Below are positions 1 through 6,306 of a stretch of 34,527 nucleotides of DNA, in pieces (position 1 is the first letter of the stretch; each line of letters begins with the position of its first letter). This DNA is from Luteitalea sp. Lineage in GTDB: Bacteria > Acidobacteriota > Vicinamibacteria > Vicinamibacterales > Vicinamibacteraceae. Made by a program: the position numbers and the translations under genes. The notes under the pieces were generated by a model. It saw only the letters and a program-made list of their open reading frames with translations, did not search any database and was not told the origin of the DNA. The stretch lies in contig WHTT01000068.1 of the NCBI GenBank assembly GCA_009377605.1, positions 1-34,527 of the forward strand, written 5' to 3'.

Positions 1-136
1 CCCGTCGAAGTTCTGAAGGCGGAGTGACGACCAAGGTCCCGATCAGGTTGGCGCTATCGGCCTGCCTCTTGACCTTGGCCAAGGAGTGGAACGCTCGGGT
101 CGAGAAGCTCGCAGCGCTCGGTCAATCGCACATCGG

Positions 137-199
137 CTATTCGTGGCGCAGCGCGACCAGCGGATCGACTCGCGCCGCTCTTCGCGCAGGAATCCAGCA
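137..199 (-). pseudogene. C-terminal remnant of an FtsX/MacB-type (ADOP) permease
   Basis: Reading the minus strand into the TAG at 139-137 gives a short tail with [19 protein letters not shown]. This closely resembles the ARRATRVDP end of duplicated FtsX/MacB-type permeases, including the intact one that ends at 10550 here (HRATRVDPVSALTES). Upstream of about 199 the frame soon stops resembling a membrane helix, so only the tail appears to remain. It is likely debris of a lost permease gene. The identification rests on about 19 residues and is therefore moderate. The rest of positions 1-316 shows no gene I can support. Confidence 0.45.
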
Positions 200-316
200 C
201 ACAATCGCGGCACTATTGGGGGTTCGAATCGAGGGCGTGCAACCGGCGGTACTTGCCTTTGTGGAGCGGGGCGGCGTGAACGAGTCGTCCGACGTTCAGG
301 AGTGGCGGCGTTGGCG

Positions 317-883
317 CTATGACGTCGCGGTACGGCGTGCAGGCCGACAACGTTCTCCAGTTCCGGGTGAGTGGCTTCCCCGCTCGGGGCGCTCGCTGTC
401 CTGACCCGCCGGCGCGTATGCTGCCGGCAGATAGACGCCGCTCCGGGCCGAGATCACCTGGCGGATAGTGGCCGATCGTTCCGCCGCCGTCAGGGGCGTC
501 CGGTCGTCGATGGCGAAGTCGGCGAGGGTGGCATCCAGGTCGATTTCGCCCTGGGCGACGGCCGTGCCGTAGAGGCCGCTGACCAGGCTCTTCCGCACCG
601 AGTGCGCTTCGAACGGCCGGTCCACATCCCCGCAGGCGAGGACCACGTGACGCCGGAACACTACCATCAGGGCACCGGAGTGGAGGCGGTCGGCGCGCTC
701 GCAGACCGCCCGCAGGGCCTGCCCGTCAAAGCCGGCCTGCCGGACGTCGGCGTACTGGAGCCAGGGGCTGGAAGAAGCGGCAGTCGCCGAGTGCGCAGCC
801 GTCTCGAGCCCCGCCCGAGACGTCGCGCACGAGACGACGGCGAGGAGTGGGAGAAGGTATGAGTACAGAGCGGACGAGGACAT
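317..883 (-). pseudogene. Truncated class C beta-lactamase-family serine hydrolase (lipoprotein)
   Basis: From an ATG at 883 the product opens with a short hydrophobic segment ending in LLAVVSC, a lipobox-like signal, so a lipoprotein is likely. The serine beta-lactamase/esterase fold is recognisable: SVRK at residues 95-98 supplies the SxxK nucleophile motif, followed by the family's helix (KSLVSGLYGTAVAQGEIDLD) and a VISARSGVY segment. The frame keeps family resemblance through RGSHSPGT near 360, then turns into unrelated arginine-rich residues and stops at 317. The Y-x-N region and the whole C-terminal half are missing, so the enzyme cannot be functional. An upstream start at 1027 is also open but lacks a signal peptide. 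Confidence 0.65.
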
Positions 884-1082
884 CAGATCTCCAGGGCTGG
901 AGTCGCCCGGGCGGCTTCGGCCGGAGTCGCGTCTCCGTGCGGCCTCGGATCCTATCGCCACGCATCGAGAGAACCGCGGCGGTTCAACGCGCTTCGGGCC
1001 CAAGTTCCGGGCTGGCATGCCCGACATCGCGTTATCTGCGCCAGGCCGGGATGTCGAAGCGAACCCTGCCCATGGCCGGCGG

Positions 1083-1823
1083 TCAGTCCGGATACTCGTC
1101 CTTGCGCCACGCGCGCGGCTCGGCGTCGTCAGCGCCCTTCGGCGTCCGTTCGAGCAGGAACGAGTGGTACGGCGCGACGAACGGGTCGGGCGCCATCACC
1201 GTGTAGGTGTGGTAGACGGTCCCGTTCTCACGAGCGAACGCGATCCAGCTCGGGCTCTCGCGGAGGCCGTCCTCGAGCTTCGCGCCGACCTGCTTCCCCC
1301 AGTCCTGTAGCCACTCCGGGGGGTTGTCCAGCATCTCCTTGATCTCGGGGATCGCCTGCGCCTGCTCCTCGGTGATCGCGAGCCCGAAGTCAAAGGGGAA
1401 GTCCGTCCCGTGGGTCGAGACGTACGGGAGCTGCCAACCCATCCGTCGTTTGTAGGCGACGAGTCGATCGCTCGGCGCGCGCGAGAAGCAGATCAGCGTC
1501 ACGTCGCGGTGCCCGAGGTGCAGCGCAGCGGCGTCGAGATGATCCGCCATGTTCGAGCAGCCGGGGCAGGCCCCGACCTCGTAGTCGGGCCCGAACATGA
1601 CGTTGTAGGCGAGCAGCTGCGAGCGCCCCTTGAAGAGGTCCGCAGGCGTCTTGCGGCCGGCCTCGGTCTCGAACTCGTATTCCTTCTCGACCGGAACCCA
1701 AGGCAGCTCCAGGCGCCTGCGTTTGATCTCCGTATTGCGTTCCGCATGCTCCGCCTCTAGCTTTGCGAGCTCGTCGCGAGCCGCCTGCCACTCTTCGCGG
1801 GTTCCGACGTTGTGACCAGGCAT
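1083..1823 (-). CDS. DUF899 family thioredoxin-like protein
   Basis: The 246-residue product matches the DUF899 family, small cytosolic thioredoxin-fold proteins of unproven function. Typical features are the N-terminal EWQAARDELAKLEAEH helix, the ELPWVPVEKEYEFE segment, the CPGCSNMADHLD stretch at the position of a thioredoxin active site, and the C-terminal YHSFLLERTPKG region. The start at 1823 is chosen because an AAGGAG ribosome-binding site lies about 7 bases upstream. The upstream in-frame extension is arginine-rich and not conserved-looking. It is monocistronic on the minus strand and lies just downstream of the AbiEii deletion scar. Confidence 0.85.
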   Translation of the reverse strand: MPGHNVGTREEWQAARDELAKLEAEHAERNTEIKRRRLELPWVPVEKEYEFETEAGRKTPADLFKGRSQLLAYNVMFGPDYEVGACPGCSNMADHLDAAALHLGHRDVTLICFSRAPSDRLVAYKRRMGWQLPYVSTHGTDFPFDFGLAITEEQAQAIPEIKEMLDNPPEWLQDWGKQVGAKLEDGLRESPSWIAFARENGTVYHTYTVMAPDPFVAPYHSFLLERTPKGADDAEPRAWRKDEYPD

Positions 1824-1920
1824 CGTCTTCTCCTTTGAGGCTCGACAGATGAGACCGGGCGAGGACACCGGTCGGTAGGTGGCCATCATGCCGCATCTCG
1901 GCGAGCGGCACACAAGCAAT

Positions 1921-2010
1921 CTACGGACAGCGGCAGCCGCACGTATCACTCAAAGGTGGAAGCCGCGCTCTGACGGACGCCCCGATGTTGACCGGAGTCT
2001 TCCGCTTCAT
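1921..2010 (-). pseudogene. abiEii: Truncated AbiEii toxin gene (N-terminal stub)
   Basis: The ATG at 2010-2008 overlaps the abiEi stop codon as ATGA, the usual arrangement of AbiE operons. The first 17 codons read MKRKTPVNIGASVRARL, which is the characteristic start of AbiEii nucleotidyltransferase toxins. Resemblance then ends abruptly near 1960, and the frame runs through 12 unrelated codons to a TAG at 1923. About 250 codons with the nucleotidyltransferase core are absent. This is a deletion scar; the toxin is gone while the antitoxin frame stays intact. Confidence 0.7.
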
Positions 2011-2597
2011 GACGCGATCGCGTCCCAGTATGGCCGGATTACTCGGGTCATGCGGAGCTGGTCTGCTTGGCGCCACAGCTCGTCGACGGTGCCCTTCCGC
2101 AGGCGCCGGTAATCCCTGAGCGCCTCGACGGCGACATCGATGCCGATCTTGTTGCGGAACTTGAAGCCGTCCACGACGGTCCGGGCGGGGCTCGTCACAC
2201 GAATGGTCACGCCTTCGATCTCGTGCTGGTCGATGCCGGCAGTGAGCGCCGCCCCGGAGAGGCGCACGATCCGAACCGGCGCAACATCGATCTTCGGGAT
2301 TGCCGCGCGCCGGTCCACGGCCAGCCAGACTTCACGCGGGTGCTGCGTGCCAATCGCGTGGAACCGCAGGGCCGTCAGCAGGCACACGATGCCCTTGGGC
2401 ACTCGCTTGGTGACCTCGGCCAGCGTCTGGTACTCGGTTGGGACTGCGGAGGCTGCGGTGTAGAGTCCTCGCCCCAGACGGGTCAGATGCCCGTGGCGGG
2501 CCAGTCTTCGGACCTGCTCAGCGTGCAGCCCGAACGCCTTGGCTTCCTTCAGACGGAAGATGCCCTTGTTCCGGATGGGCCACGGCAGGATTGGCAT
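2007..2597 (-). CDS. abiEi: AbiEi-family type IV antitoxin / transcriptional regulator
   Basis: This 196-residue protein has the AbiEi layout: an N-terminal winged-helix segment (about residues 8-50, including the LTRLGRGLYT wing) followed by the AbiEi C-terminal domain with HEIEGVTIRVTSPARTVVDGFKFRNK. In AbiE systems this protein neutralises the AbiEii nucleotidyltransferase and represses its own operon by binding inverted repeats. The gene is intact from ATG 2597 to TGA 2007. Its expected partner starts at the overlapping ATGA but is truncated after about 17 codons. A 7-bp inverted repeat covering the promoter lies just upstream. It sits beyond the last attC of the integron. Confidence 0.85.
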   Translation of the reverse strand: MPILPWPIRNKGIFRLKEAKAFGLHAEQVRRLARHGHLTRLGRGLYTAASAVPTEYQTLAEVTKRVPKGIVCLLTALRFHAIGTQHPREVWLAVDRRAAIPKIDVAPVRIVRLSGAALTAGIDQHEIEGVTIRVTSPARTVVDGFKFRNKIGIDVAVEALRDYRRLRKGTVDELWRQADQLRMTRVIRPYWDAIAS

Positions 2598-2605
2598 GAC
2601 GTGTC

Positions 2606-2635
2606 ATTATAACTCCATCTGATTATATATGGAGT
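2606..2635 (-). promoter_or_regulatory. abiEi promoter with inverted-repeat operator
   Basis: On the minus strand a perfect TATAAT (2611-2606) ends 8 bases before the abiEi ATG, so the transcript would be almost leaderless. Immediately upstream is a perfect 7-bp inverted repeat, ACTCCAT (2612-2618) and ATGGAGT (2629-2635), separated by 10 bases. AbiEi proteins are known to autorepress through inverted repeats at their promoter, so this is a plausible operator. Binding is inferred. Confidence 0.5.
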
Positions 2636-2684
2636 GATTTTGACACACATCGGATCCTGGCCAAAACCGGAGGGAATCCGTCGG

Positions 2685-2932
2685 TCACCCAAGGTCCCCA
2701 ACGTCGTCTGCGAGGACCCGCTCATCGTACTGGAGGAACGCCTGGTGTTCCTTCAGGAACCCCTCCGTCTCGAAGAACGTCATCCCGAGGAGGCGTCCAC
2801 ATCCCCGCGGCTGAGCGTCCCGTCACGATATGCCTCCAAGGCCACGGCTTCGAGCGCGCCGCGTGACACGTCATCCCATGCCGACTCCAGGTGCTTGGCG
2901 ATGTCTCCCGGCAGTTCGATGGCGATTCTCAT
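2685..2932 (-). pseudogene. UPF0175 family antitoxin-like gene, frameshifted
   Basis: The start MRIAIELPGDIAKHLESAWD and the following ALEAVALEAYRDGTLSRGDV match UPF0175, small ribbon-helix-helix-like antitoxins often paired with PIN-type DUF3368 toxins. After GDV (near 2800) the frame is lost, but the next frame continues the family with GRLLGMTFFETEGFLKEHQ and ends at a TGA at 2685. The total of 248 bases fits a single-base deletion in an 82-residue gene. The ATG overlaps the stop of the upstream zinc-ribbon gene (ATGA). No DUF3368 gene follows; abiEi comes next. A sequencing indel is an alternative explanation. Confidence 0.7.
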
Positions 2933-3141
2933 CTGACGGTCCTCGCGGGGGACACGCTGGCGGCGCGTCGTCCGATCATGCGCCGGATGGTCCCGGACTG
3001 TCCGCCTTGGACCGCTGGACGTTGTGGAACGGCACCTGCAGCAACTTCGCCGGAAATAGGCCCCGACACAGGTGCACCGCAACTGGGGCACGACACCGCT
3101 TTGTCCGAGACCTCACGTCCGCACTCGGTGCAATTGACCAA
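2929..3141 (-). CDS. Small zinc-ribbon protein
   Basis: A 70-residue product beginning VNCTECGREVSDKAVSCPSC carries two CxxC knuckles (C4/C7 and C18/C21) typical of a zinc ribbon. The remainder is low-complexity and unassigned. Start codon choice is uncertain: TTG at 3141 is the only plausible start after the attC boundary at 3190, and the frame is open further upstream. Its stop overlaps the ATG of the UPF0175 gene as ATGA, so the two were probably translationally coupled. It is the first gene beyond the last recognised attC and may be the start of a sixth cassette that lost its own attC. Confidence 0.55.
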   Translation of the reverse strand: MVNCTECGREVSDKAVSCPSCGAPVSGPISGEVAAGAVPQRPAVQGGQSGTIRRMIGRRAASVSPARTVR

Positions 3142-3183
3142 AGCGATCGGCGGCTCTCCCGTATCGTGGTAGTCGTCCTCGAC

Positions 3184-3256
3184 GCCTAACGTTCCGCTTC
3201 AGCCGCGGCGGCTCAGGATCGCATCGGCCGCCGACGGCTGCAAGCGGTTGTTGGGC
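3184..3256 (-). other. attC site of cassette 5 (GNAT cassette), 73 bp
   Basis: On the minus strand it runs from R'' GCCCAAC (3256-3250) to R' GTTAGGC (3190-3184). Between them are complementary blocks (AGCCGcGGCGGC and GCCGCCgaCGGCT on the plus strand) that fold into the interrupted hairpin of attC sites. The core closely resembles those at 4721-4793 and 5599-5672. It begins 11 bases after the acetyltransferase stop codon. R'' GCCCAAC matches the TTGGGC leading bases of cassette 5 at 4189-4184, confirming the cassette borders (3190-4189). Confidence 0.9.
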
Positions 3257-3267
3257 CGCCGCTGGAA

Positions 3268-4032
3268 TCAGCTTCGATTGGGTACCAGTTGTCCGACGAT
3301 ACCCGTTAACATGAATCCGCACTCACGCAGACCGGCCTTCCGCAATGCCGACCGGGAAGCGACATTCAGAAGACCACAACGGGCGGCCGGAACCCTACCG
3401 GCCATGTAACACTCCTTCTTCACTTCCTGAAGAAGGAAAGCGGCGAACCCGCGCCTTCTACAGTCTTCCCTTACCTCCATATACAGGTCAGCAAACGGCA
3501 TGTTGTAGTGGAGCATGAATCCACCGGTCGCGACGACCTCACTGCCGACAACCACAAGGAAGTCTCCGACCGGTTCAACCTTGTGGGAGAAGATCTGGTC
3601 GTCCTCACGTCTGCGGCGACAGAGCGCCCCGGGAATGACATGCTCGGTGACGGCATGGTCCGCGAACAAGAGGACCTCGGCGGTGATGTCTCGGGCGAAC
3701 TCGTAAAGGAGCGCTGTGAGCGCAACGTCGTTACTCTGACATTCCACGTATCGGGCGCCGGAGGCGCCGATCAATTCTTGGAACAGGTGGCTCGACATTT
3801 TTCGGAACGGGGGGAGCACAAAGAACTCGAACACCGTGTCCCGGTCCGGGATCTCTCGCCCCTTGACCGACCCGTACCCCACGGTCGCGCCATCGATCAT
3901 CAGGAGATACGAGTCCGTCCAGCCACGCTCGTGACACGCGTCATAACGGACCTGGGCGTTGTGTTCTTGGAGATATAGCGCGCGAAGCTGAAGGATGCGG
4001 CGGAGTTCGACCCGCTCGGCCCGTGACTTCAT
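3268..4032 (-). CDS. Cassette 5: tandem-domain GNAT N-acetyltransferase
   Basis: A 254-residue protein with two GNAT-like halves. The C-terminal half holds the acetyl-CoA pyrophosphate loop: DLYMEVREDCRRRGFAAFLL, with RRRGFA near residues 192-197. The N-terminal half (YGSVKGREI, then FEFFVLPPFRKMSSHLFQEL) looks like a degenerate acetyltransferase fold. The substrate is unknown. The frame is intact. The ATG at 4032 is preferred over an in-frame GTG at 4059, although neither has a strong ribosome-binding site. The gene fills an integron cassette (3190-4189) with its attC directly downstream. Cassette-borne acetyltransferases often modify small molecules such as antibiotics, but nothing in this sequence identifies the substrate. 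Confidence 0.85.
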   Translation of the reverse strand: MKSRAERVELRRILQLRALYLQEHNAQVRYDACHERGWTDSYLLMIDGATVGYGSVKGREIPDRDTVFEFFVLPPFRKMSSHLFQELIGASGARYVECQSNDVALTALLYEFARDITAEVLLFADHAVTEHVIPGALCRRRREDDQIFSHKVEPVGDFLVVVGSEVVATGGFMLHYNMPFADLYMEVREDCRRRGFAAFLLQEVKKECYMAGRVPAARCGLLNVASRSALRKAGLRECGFMLTGIVGQLVPNRS

Positions 4033-4183
4033 TCTCAATCCAGACTCATCGCAAGCCACGGGAGGCCCTCAGGCGAGGATGGACGGATTCCAAGGAATAC
4101 ACTCGCGTGTTCTGGCTTCCAGTTGTTCCCGCCGTATCGTTCACACGCTCATTCGCGTCCATCTCGCGGTCGCTCAATCGTCG

Positions 4184-4228
4184 GCCCAACGCGCACGTCA
4201 GCGTGTCCGCTGCATGTGCTTGTTATGC
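4184..4228 (-). other. Short attC site of cassette 4 (VOC cassette), 45 bp
   Basis: On the minus strand R'' GCATAAC (4228-4222) and R' GTTGGGC (4190-4184) bracket only 31 bases. These fold through GCAC/GTGC and an inner CAGCG-tgtc-CGCTG hairpin. At 45 bp it is shorter than attC sites usually described. It is supported because its R'' matches the TTATGC leading bases of cassette 4 (4726-4721) and it starts 20 bases after the VOC stop codon. Its core is unlike the other attC sites in the array. Confidence 0.75.
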
Positions 4229-4247
4229 GGCACTTTGTGCCTCCTCA

Positions 4248-4622
4248 TCAATCGTGCTCGATGTCTTGCCCGAATACGATTCCTACACCATTGAGATCTT
4301 GGAGAGCGAATTCTCGGATTCCATAGGGTTGGTCTTGAGGCTCCGACGCAATCTGTGCGCCGCGGCCGAGCAGTTCTTCATAGTATGCATCGAGGTCACG
4401 AATCCATTGGAATAAATGAACACCTTTCGGGGTAGCTGAATCTCGGACGAAATGAATCGCGGAGTTGTCGCGCCAGACAACTGCGTACGTCTCGTCTCCG
4501 AAATCCCATGTAAACCCTAAGACGTCTCGATAGAAGGCCGCTGCGGCCTTTACGTCCGGGACATGCAATACCGGCGCACCTTGAAAGAACTGTGCTGGAT
4601 TGGATGTGGGTAATGCTGGCAT
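4248..4622 (-). CDS. Cassette 4: VOC (glyoxalase/bleomycin-resistance) family protein
   Basis: The 124-residue product fits a single vicinal-oxygen-chelate unit: two beta-alpha-beta-beta-beta modules, with APVLHVPDVKAAAAFYRDVL opening the first and LFQWIRDLDAYYEELLGRGA the second. The family includes glyoxalases, dioxygenases and drug-binding resistance proteins; the length and lone gene resemble the binding/resistance type. Metal ligands cannot be assigned with confidence. The ATG at 4622 follows a weak AGGAAG. A TATACT element (4676-4671) upstream on the same strand may be a cassette promoter. The gene is intact and fills cassette 4190-4726. Confidence 0.85.
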   Translation of the reverse strand: MPALPTSNPAQFFQGAPVLHVPDVKAAAAFYRDVLGFTWDFGDETYAVVWRDNSAIHFVRDSATPKGVHLFQWIRDLDAYYEELLGRGAQIASEPQDQPYGIREFALQDLNGVGIVFGQDIEHD

Positions 4623-4720
4623 CGTTGGTCTTCCTAGGTGAGATCTTCTCGAGCACGTGTCTCTCCCTACAGTATAGCTACAGCCACTCCGGCCTTGGAA
4701 TGCGACAACGGATCGGTGCC

Positions 4721-4793
4721 GCATAACGTGCGGCTTCAGCCGCGGCGCTTCATGACCTCGCCGAGCGCCGTCGGCTGCAAGCGCTTGTTAGCC
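4721..4793 (-). other. attC site of cassette 3 (HNH-like cassette), 73 bp
   Basis: On the minus strand it runs from R'' GGCTAAC (4793-4787) to R' GTTATGC (4727-4721). The core shares the CTTCAGCCGCGGCG...GTCGGCTGCAAGCG pattern with neighbouring sites and folds into the interrupted attC stem. The HNH-like gene stops 4 bases before it. R'' matches the TTAGCC leading bases of cassette 3 (5604-5599), defining that cassette as 4727-5604. Confidence 0.92.
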
Positions 4794-4797
4794 AGCA

Positions 4798-5576
4798 TCA
4801 GAAGACCTGCACATCGCCAACAGGCTTCTCGACGGTGACCGGCTGAAACCCAGGTCTATACAACGTCGCACGGATGCTTCGCTCGAAGAGATTGCCACGA
4901 TTCCAGAACAGGTCGCTATCGACAAAGTACTCGAACGTTCCGACCAGCTTCGCGTCACCGGGATAAATCGGTTCACGATGATTGCGATCCGACACTCGGA
5001 GAATGCGATGTCCGATGAACTCCGCTCCGGGACGTAGAGCACACTCCTGCGCCGCTGCTCAGCAATTCGCGCCGGCATCTCGAGATCGATGTGATATTTG
5101 ACAATTGACTCGCTGCCAAGATTCGTCAGCGTAACGTCGAGACGATAGTCATGTCGCTCGGAGCTGATGCGAAGTTCTCGATAGGAAAGCGCCAGCTCCG
5201 CGGAATCTTCGCGACTCCTGCCGGCACCGACTTGTCCTTCGATCTCGGCGAGAGTCGATGCTTCGGCCCGAGTCTTCCAGGCGTTAAGCACTGCAACAGA
5301 ATAACGGGCAGGGTCGTTGTCAACGAGCTTCGCGCAGGTCTAGCAAAGCCAAATGCCGTTCTCGACGGAACGCCGCTGTTCGACCGTGAGGGCAGCATCG
5401 AATCGCGGCCCCGAGGCCGCGGCCGCCGTGATGTGAGCCGCCACGCCAATGTTCACGATGCGTTGAGTGTCCGAACGAGCTCCCGTCGTCACACGTCGGC
5501 ATGAGGGATTCGAACAGCGCACGCCGACACGCTTAGCGAGAACGTCGACCGTGTCCCGGTTGAATTCGTCTCTCAT
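4798..5576 (-). pseudogene. Cassette 3: HNH-like nuclease domain plus C-terminal beta-rich domain, disrupted
   Basis: The N-terminal 80 codons read as a treble-clef/HNH-type module: CSNPSC at residues 21-26, VAAHITAA with H48, ENGIWLC with N73 and C78, then TC with C81. HNH modules of this kind cut nucleic acids and occur in several defence effectors. After C78 an in-frame TAG (5342-5340) interrupts the gene; a single C-to-T change from CAG would explain it. The frame then continues (AKLVDNDPARYSVAVLNAWK) into a beta-rich domain with HDYRLDVTLTNLGSESIVKY. Near 5010 a further single-base loss moves the rest (DRNHREPIYPGDAKLVG) to the next frame, ending at 4798. The total length of 779 bases agrees with one deleted base in a 259-residue gene. 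Confidence 0.7.
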
Positions 5577-5598
5577 GCGATCGGCGGTGTCTCACACT

Positions 5599-5672
5599 GG
5601 CTAACGCCTGCGTTTCAGCCGCGGCGGCTCATGATCGCACCGGCCGCCGTCGGCTGCAAACGCTCGTTAGGC
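5599..5672 (-). other. attC site of cassette 2 (HEPN-like cassette), 74 bp
   Basis: On the minus strand it runs from R'' GCCTAAC (5672-5666) to R' GTTAGCC (5605-5599). Long complementary arms (GCGTTTcAGCCGcGGCGGC against GCCGCCgtCGGCTgCAAACGC) with extrahelical bases form a typical attC fold. It begins 17 bases after the reconstructed stop codon of cassette 2. R'' matches the TTAGGC at 6234-6229 that opens cassette 2 (5605-6234). Confidence 0.93.
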
Positions 5673-5689
5673 CGCGTCTCGTCTGGCTT

Positions 5690-6207
5690 CTATGCCACTC
5701 GCCGCTCTGGAAGGCTCGGGCGTCGAGCCTCGGCATGAGAGACGAACTGCTCCATCGCATCGGTATAGAGACGGATCTGCTCCTTGTACTGCAGCCACGA
5801 CTGGACTTCTTGTTCCCGTGGAACATGTTGTTGCGAAAACGGTACACGATGAGCGTAACGAAGAAGAGACTCTCTTCAGGACTGAACGTCTGGACTTTTC
5901 TCTGCAGCAGGGCATCCATTCTTGGACACTTCTGGCTGTGCATAAGCTGTCGGTATCGATCGCCGTCCTGGTACCTGGCGTGAAAGTGAGTCGCGGCGTC
6001 GCGGATCGAGCCGGAATCGAACCCGTCCGCGACAGCGTTTCTTGCGAACGCCTCGATCCGATCGATCTTGATGAACCCGCTAAAGCACTTCGACTCAAAC
6101 AACGACCATGCGATTAGGAAGTGAAGGGCTGTCTGATCGTTGAGCAAGCGACGAATCTCGAGTTCATCCTGCTGAAGAAGTGTTCTGAGCCATTTTGCAA
6201 ATTTCAT
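5690..6207 (-). pseudogene. Cassette 2: HEPN-like (RNxxxH) protein, frameshifted
   Basis: The ATG at 6207 lies 22 bases after the cassette crossover point. The product is helical and carries YRFRNNMFHGNK at about residues 122-133. R125-N126-N-M-F-H130 is the RNxxxH motif of HEPN ribonuclease domains, which act as toxins or defence effectors in many systems. Just after this motif (near 5810) the frame is lost, but one base over it continues sensibly (VQSWLQYKEQIRLYTDAMEQ) to a TAG at 5690, directly before the attC. The length of 518 bases fits one deleted base in a gene of about 172 residues. Family assignment rests on the motif and helical context only. Confidence 0.6.
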
Positions 6208-6228
6208 TACTGAATTCTCGCTGCTCGC

Positions 6229-6301
6229 GCCTAACGGACAGCGTTCACCAGCGGCCGCTCACGATCGCACCAGCGGCCGTCTGGTGCAACGCGTGTTAGG
6301 C
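6229..6301 (-). other. attC site of cassette 1 (PD-(D/E)XK cassette), 73 bp
   Basis: On the minus strand it runs from R'' GCCTAAC (6301-6295) to R' GTTAGGC (6235-6229). Its arms (AGCGTTcACCAGcGGCCGC against GCGGCCGtCTGGTgCAACGCg) are complementary and interrupted as in attC sites, though the sequence differs from the other 73-74 bp sites. The gene of cassette 1 stops 5 bases before it. Confidence 0.92.
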
Positions 6302-6306
6302 CGCGC

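Noticed and set aside
317-375. Plus-strand YGVQADNVLQFRVSGFP, resembling an ADOP domain segment
   Set aside because: It is too short, and its end overlaps antisense to the recognisable serine-hydrolase motif RGSHSPGT.
1921-2597. Complete AbiE toxin-antitoxin system
   Set aside because: Only about 17 toxin codons remain; no nucleotidyltransferase motif is present.
5340-5342. Recoded TAG (readthrough or unusual amino acid) in the HNH-like cassette
   Set aside because: A one-base change from CAG explains it, and the gene also has a frameshift; there is no sign of a recoding signal.
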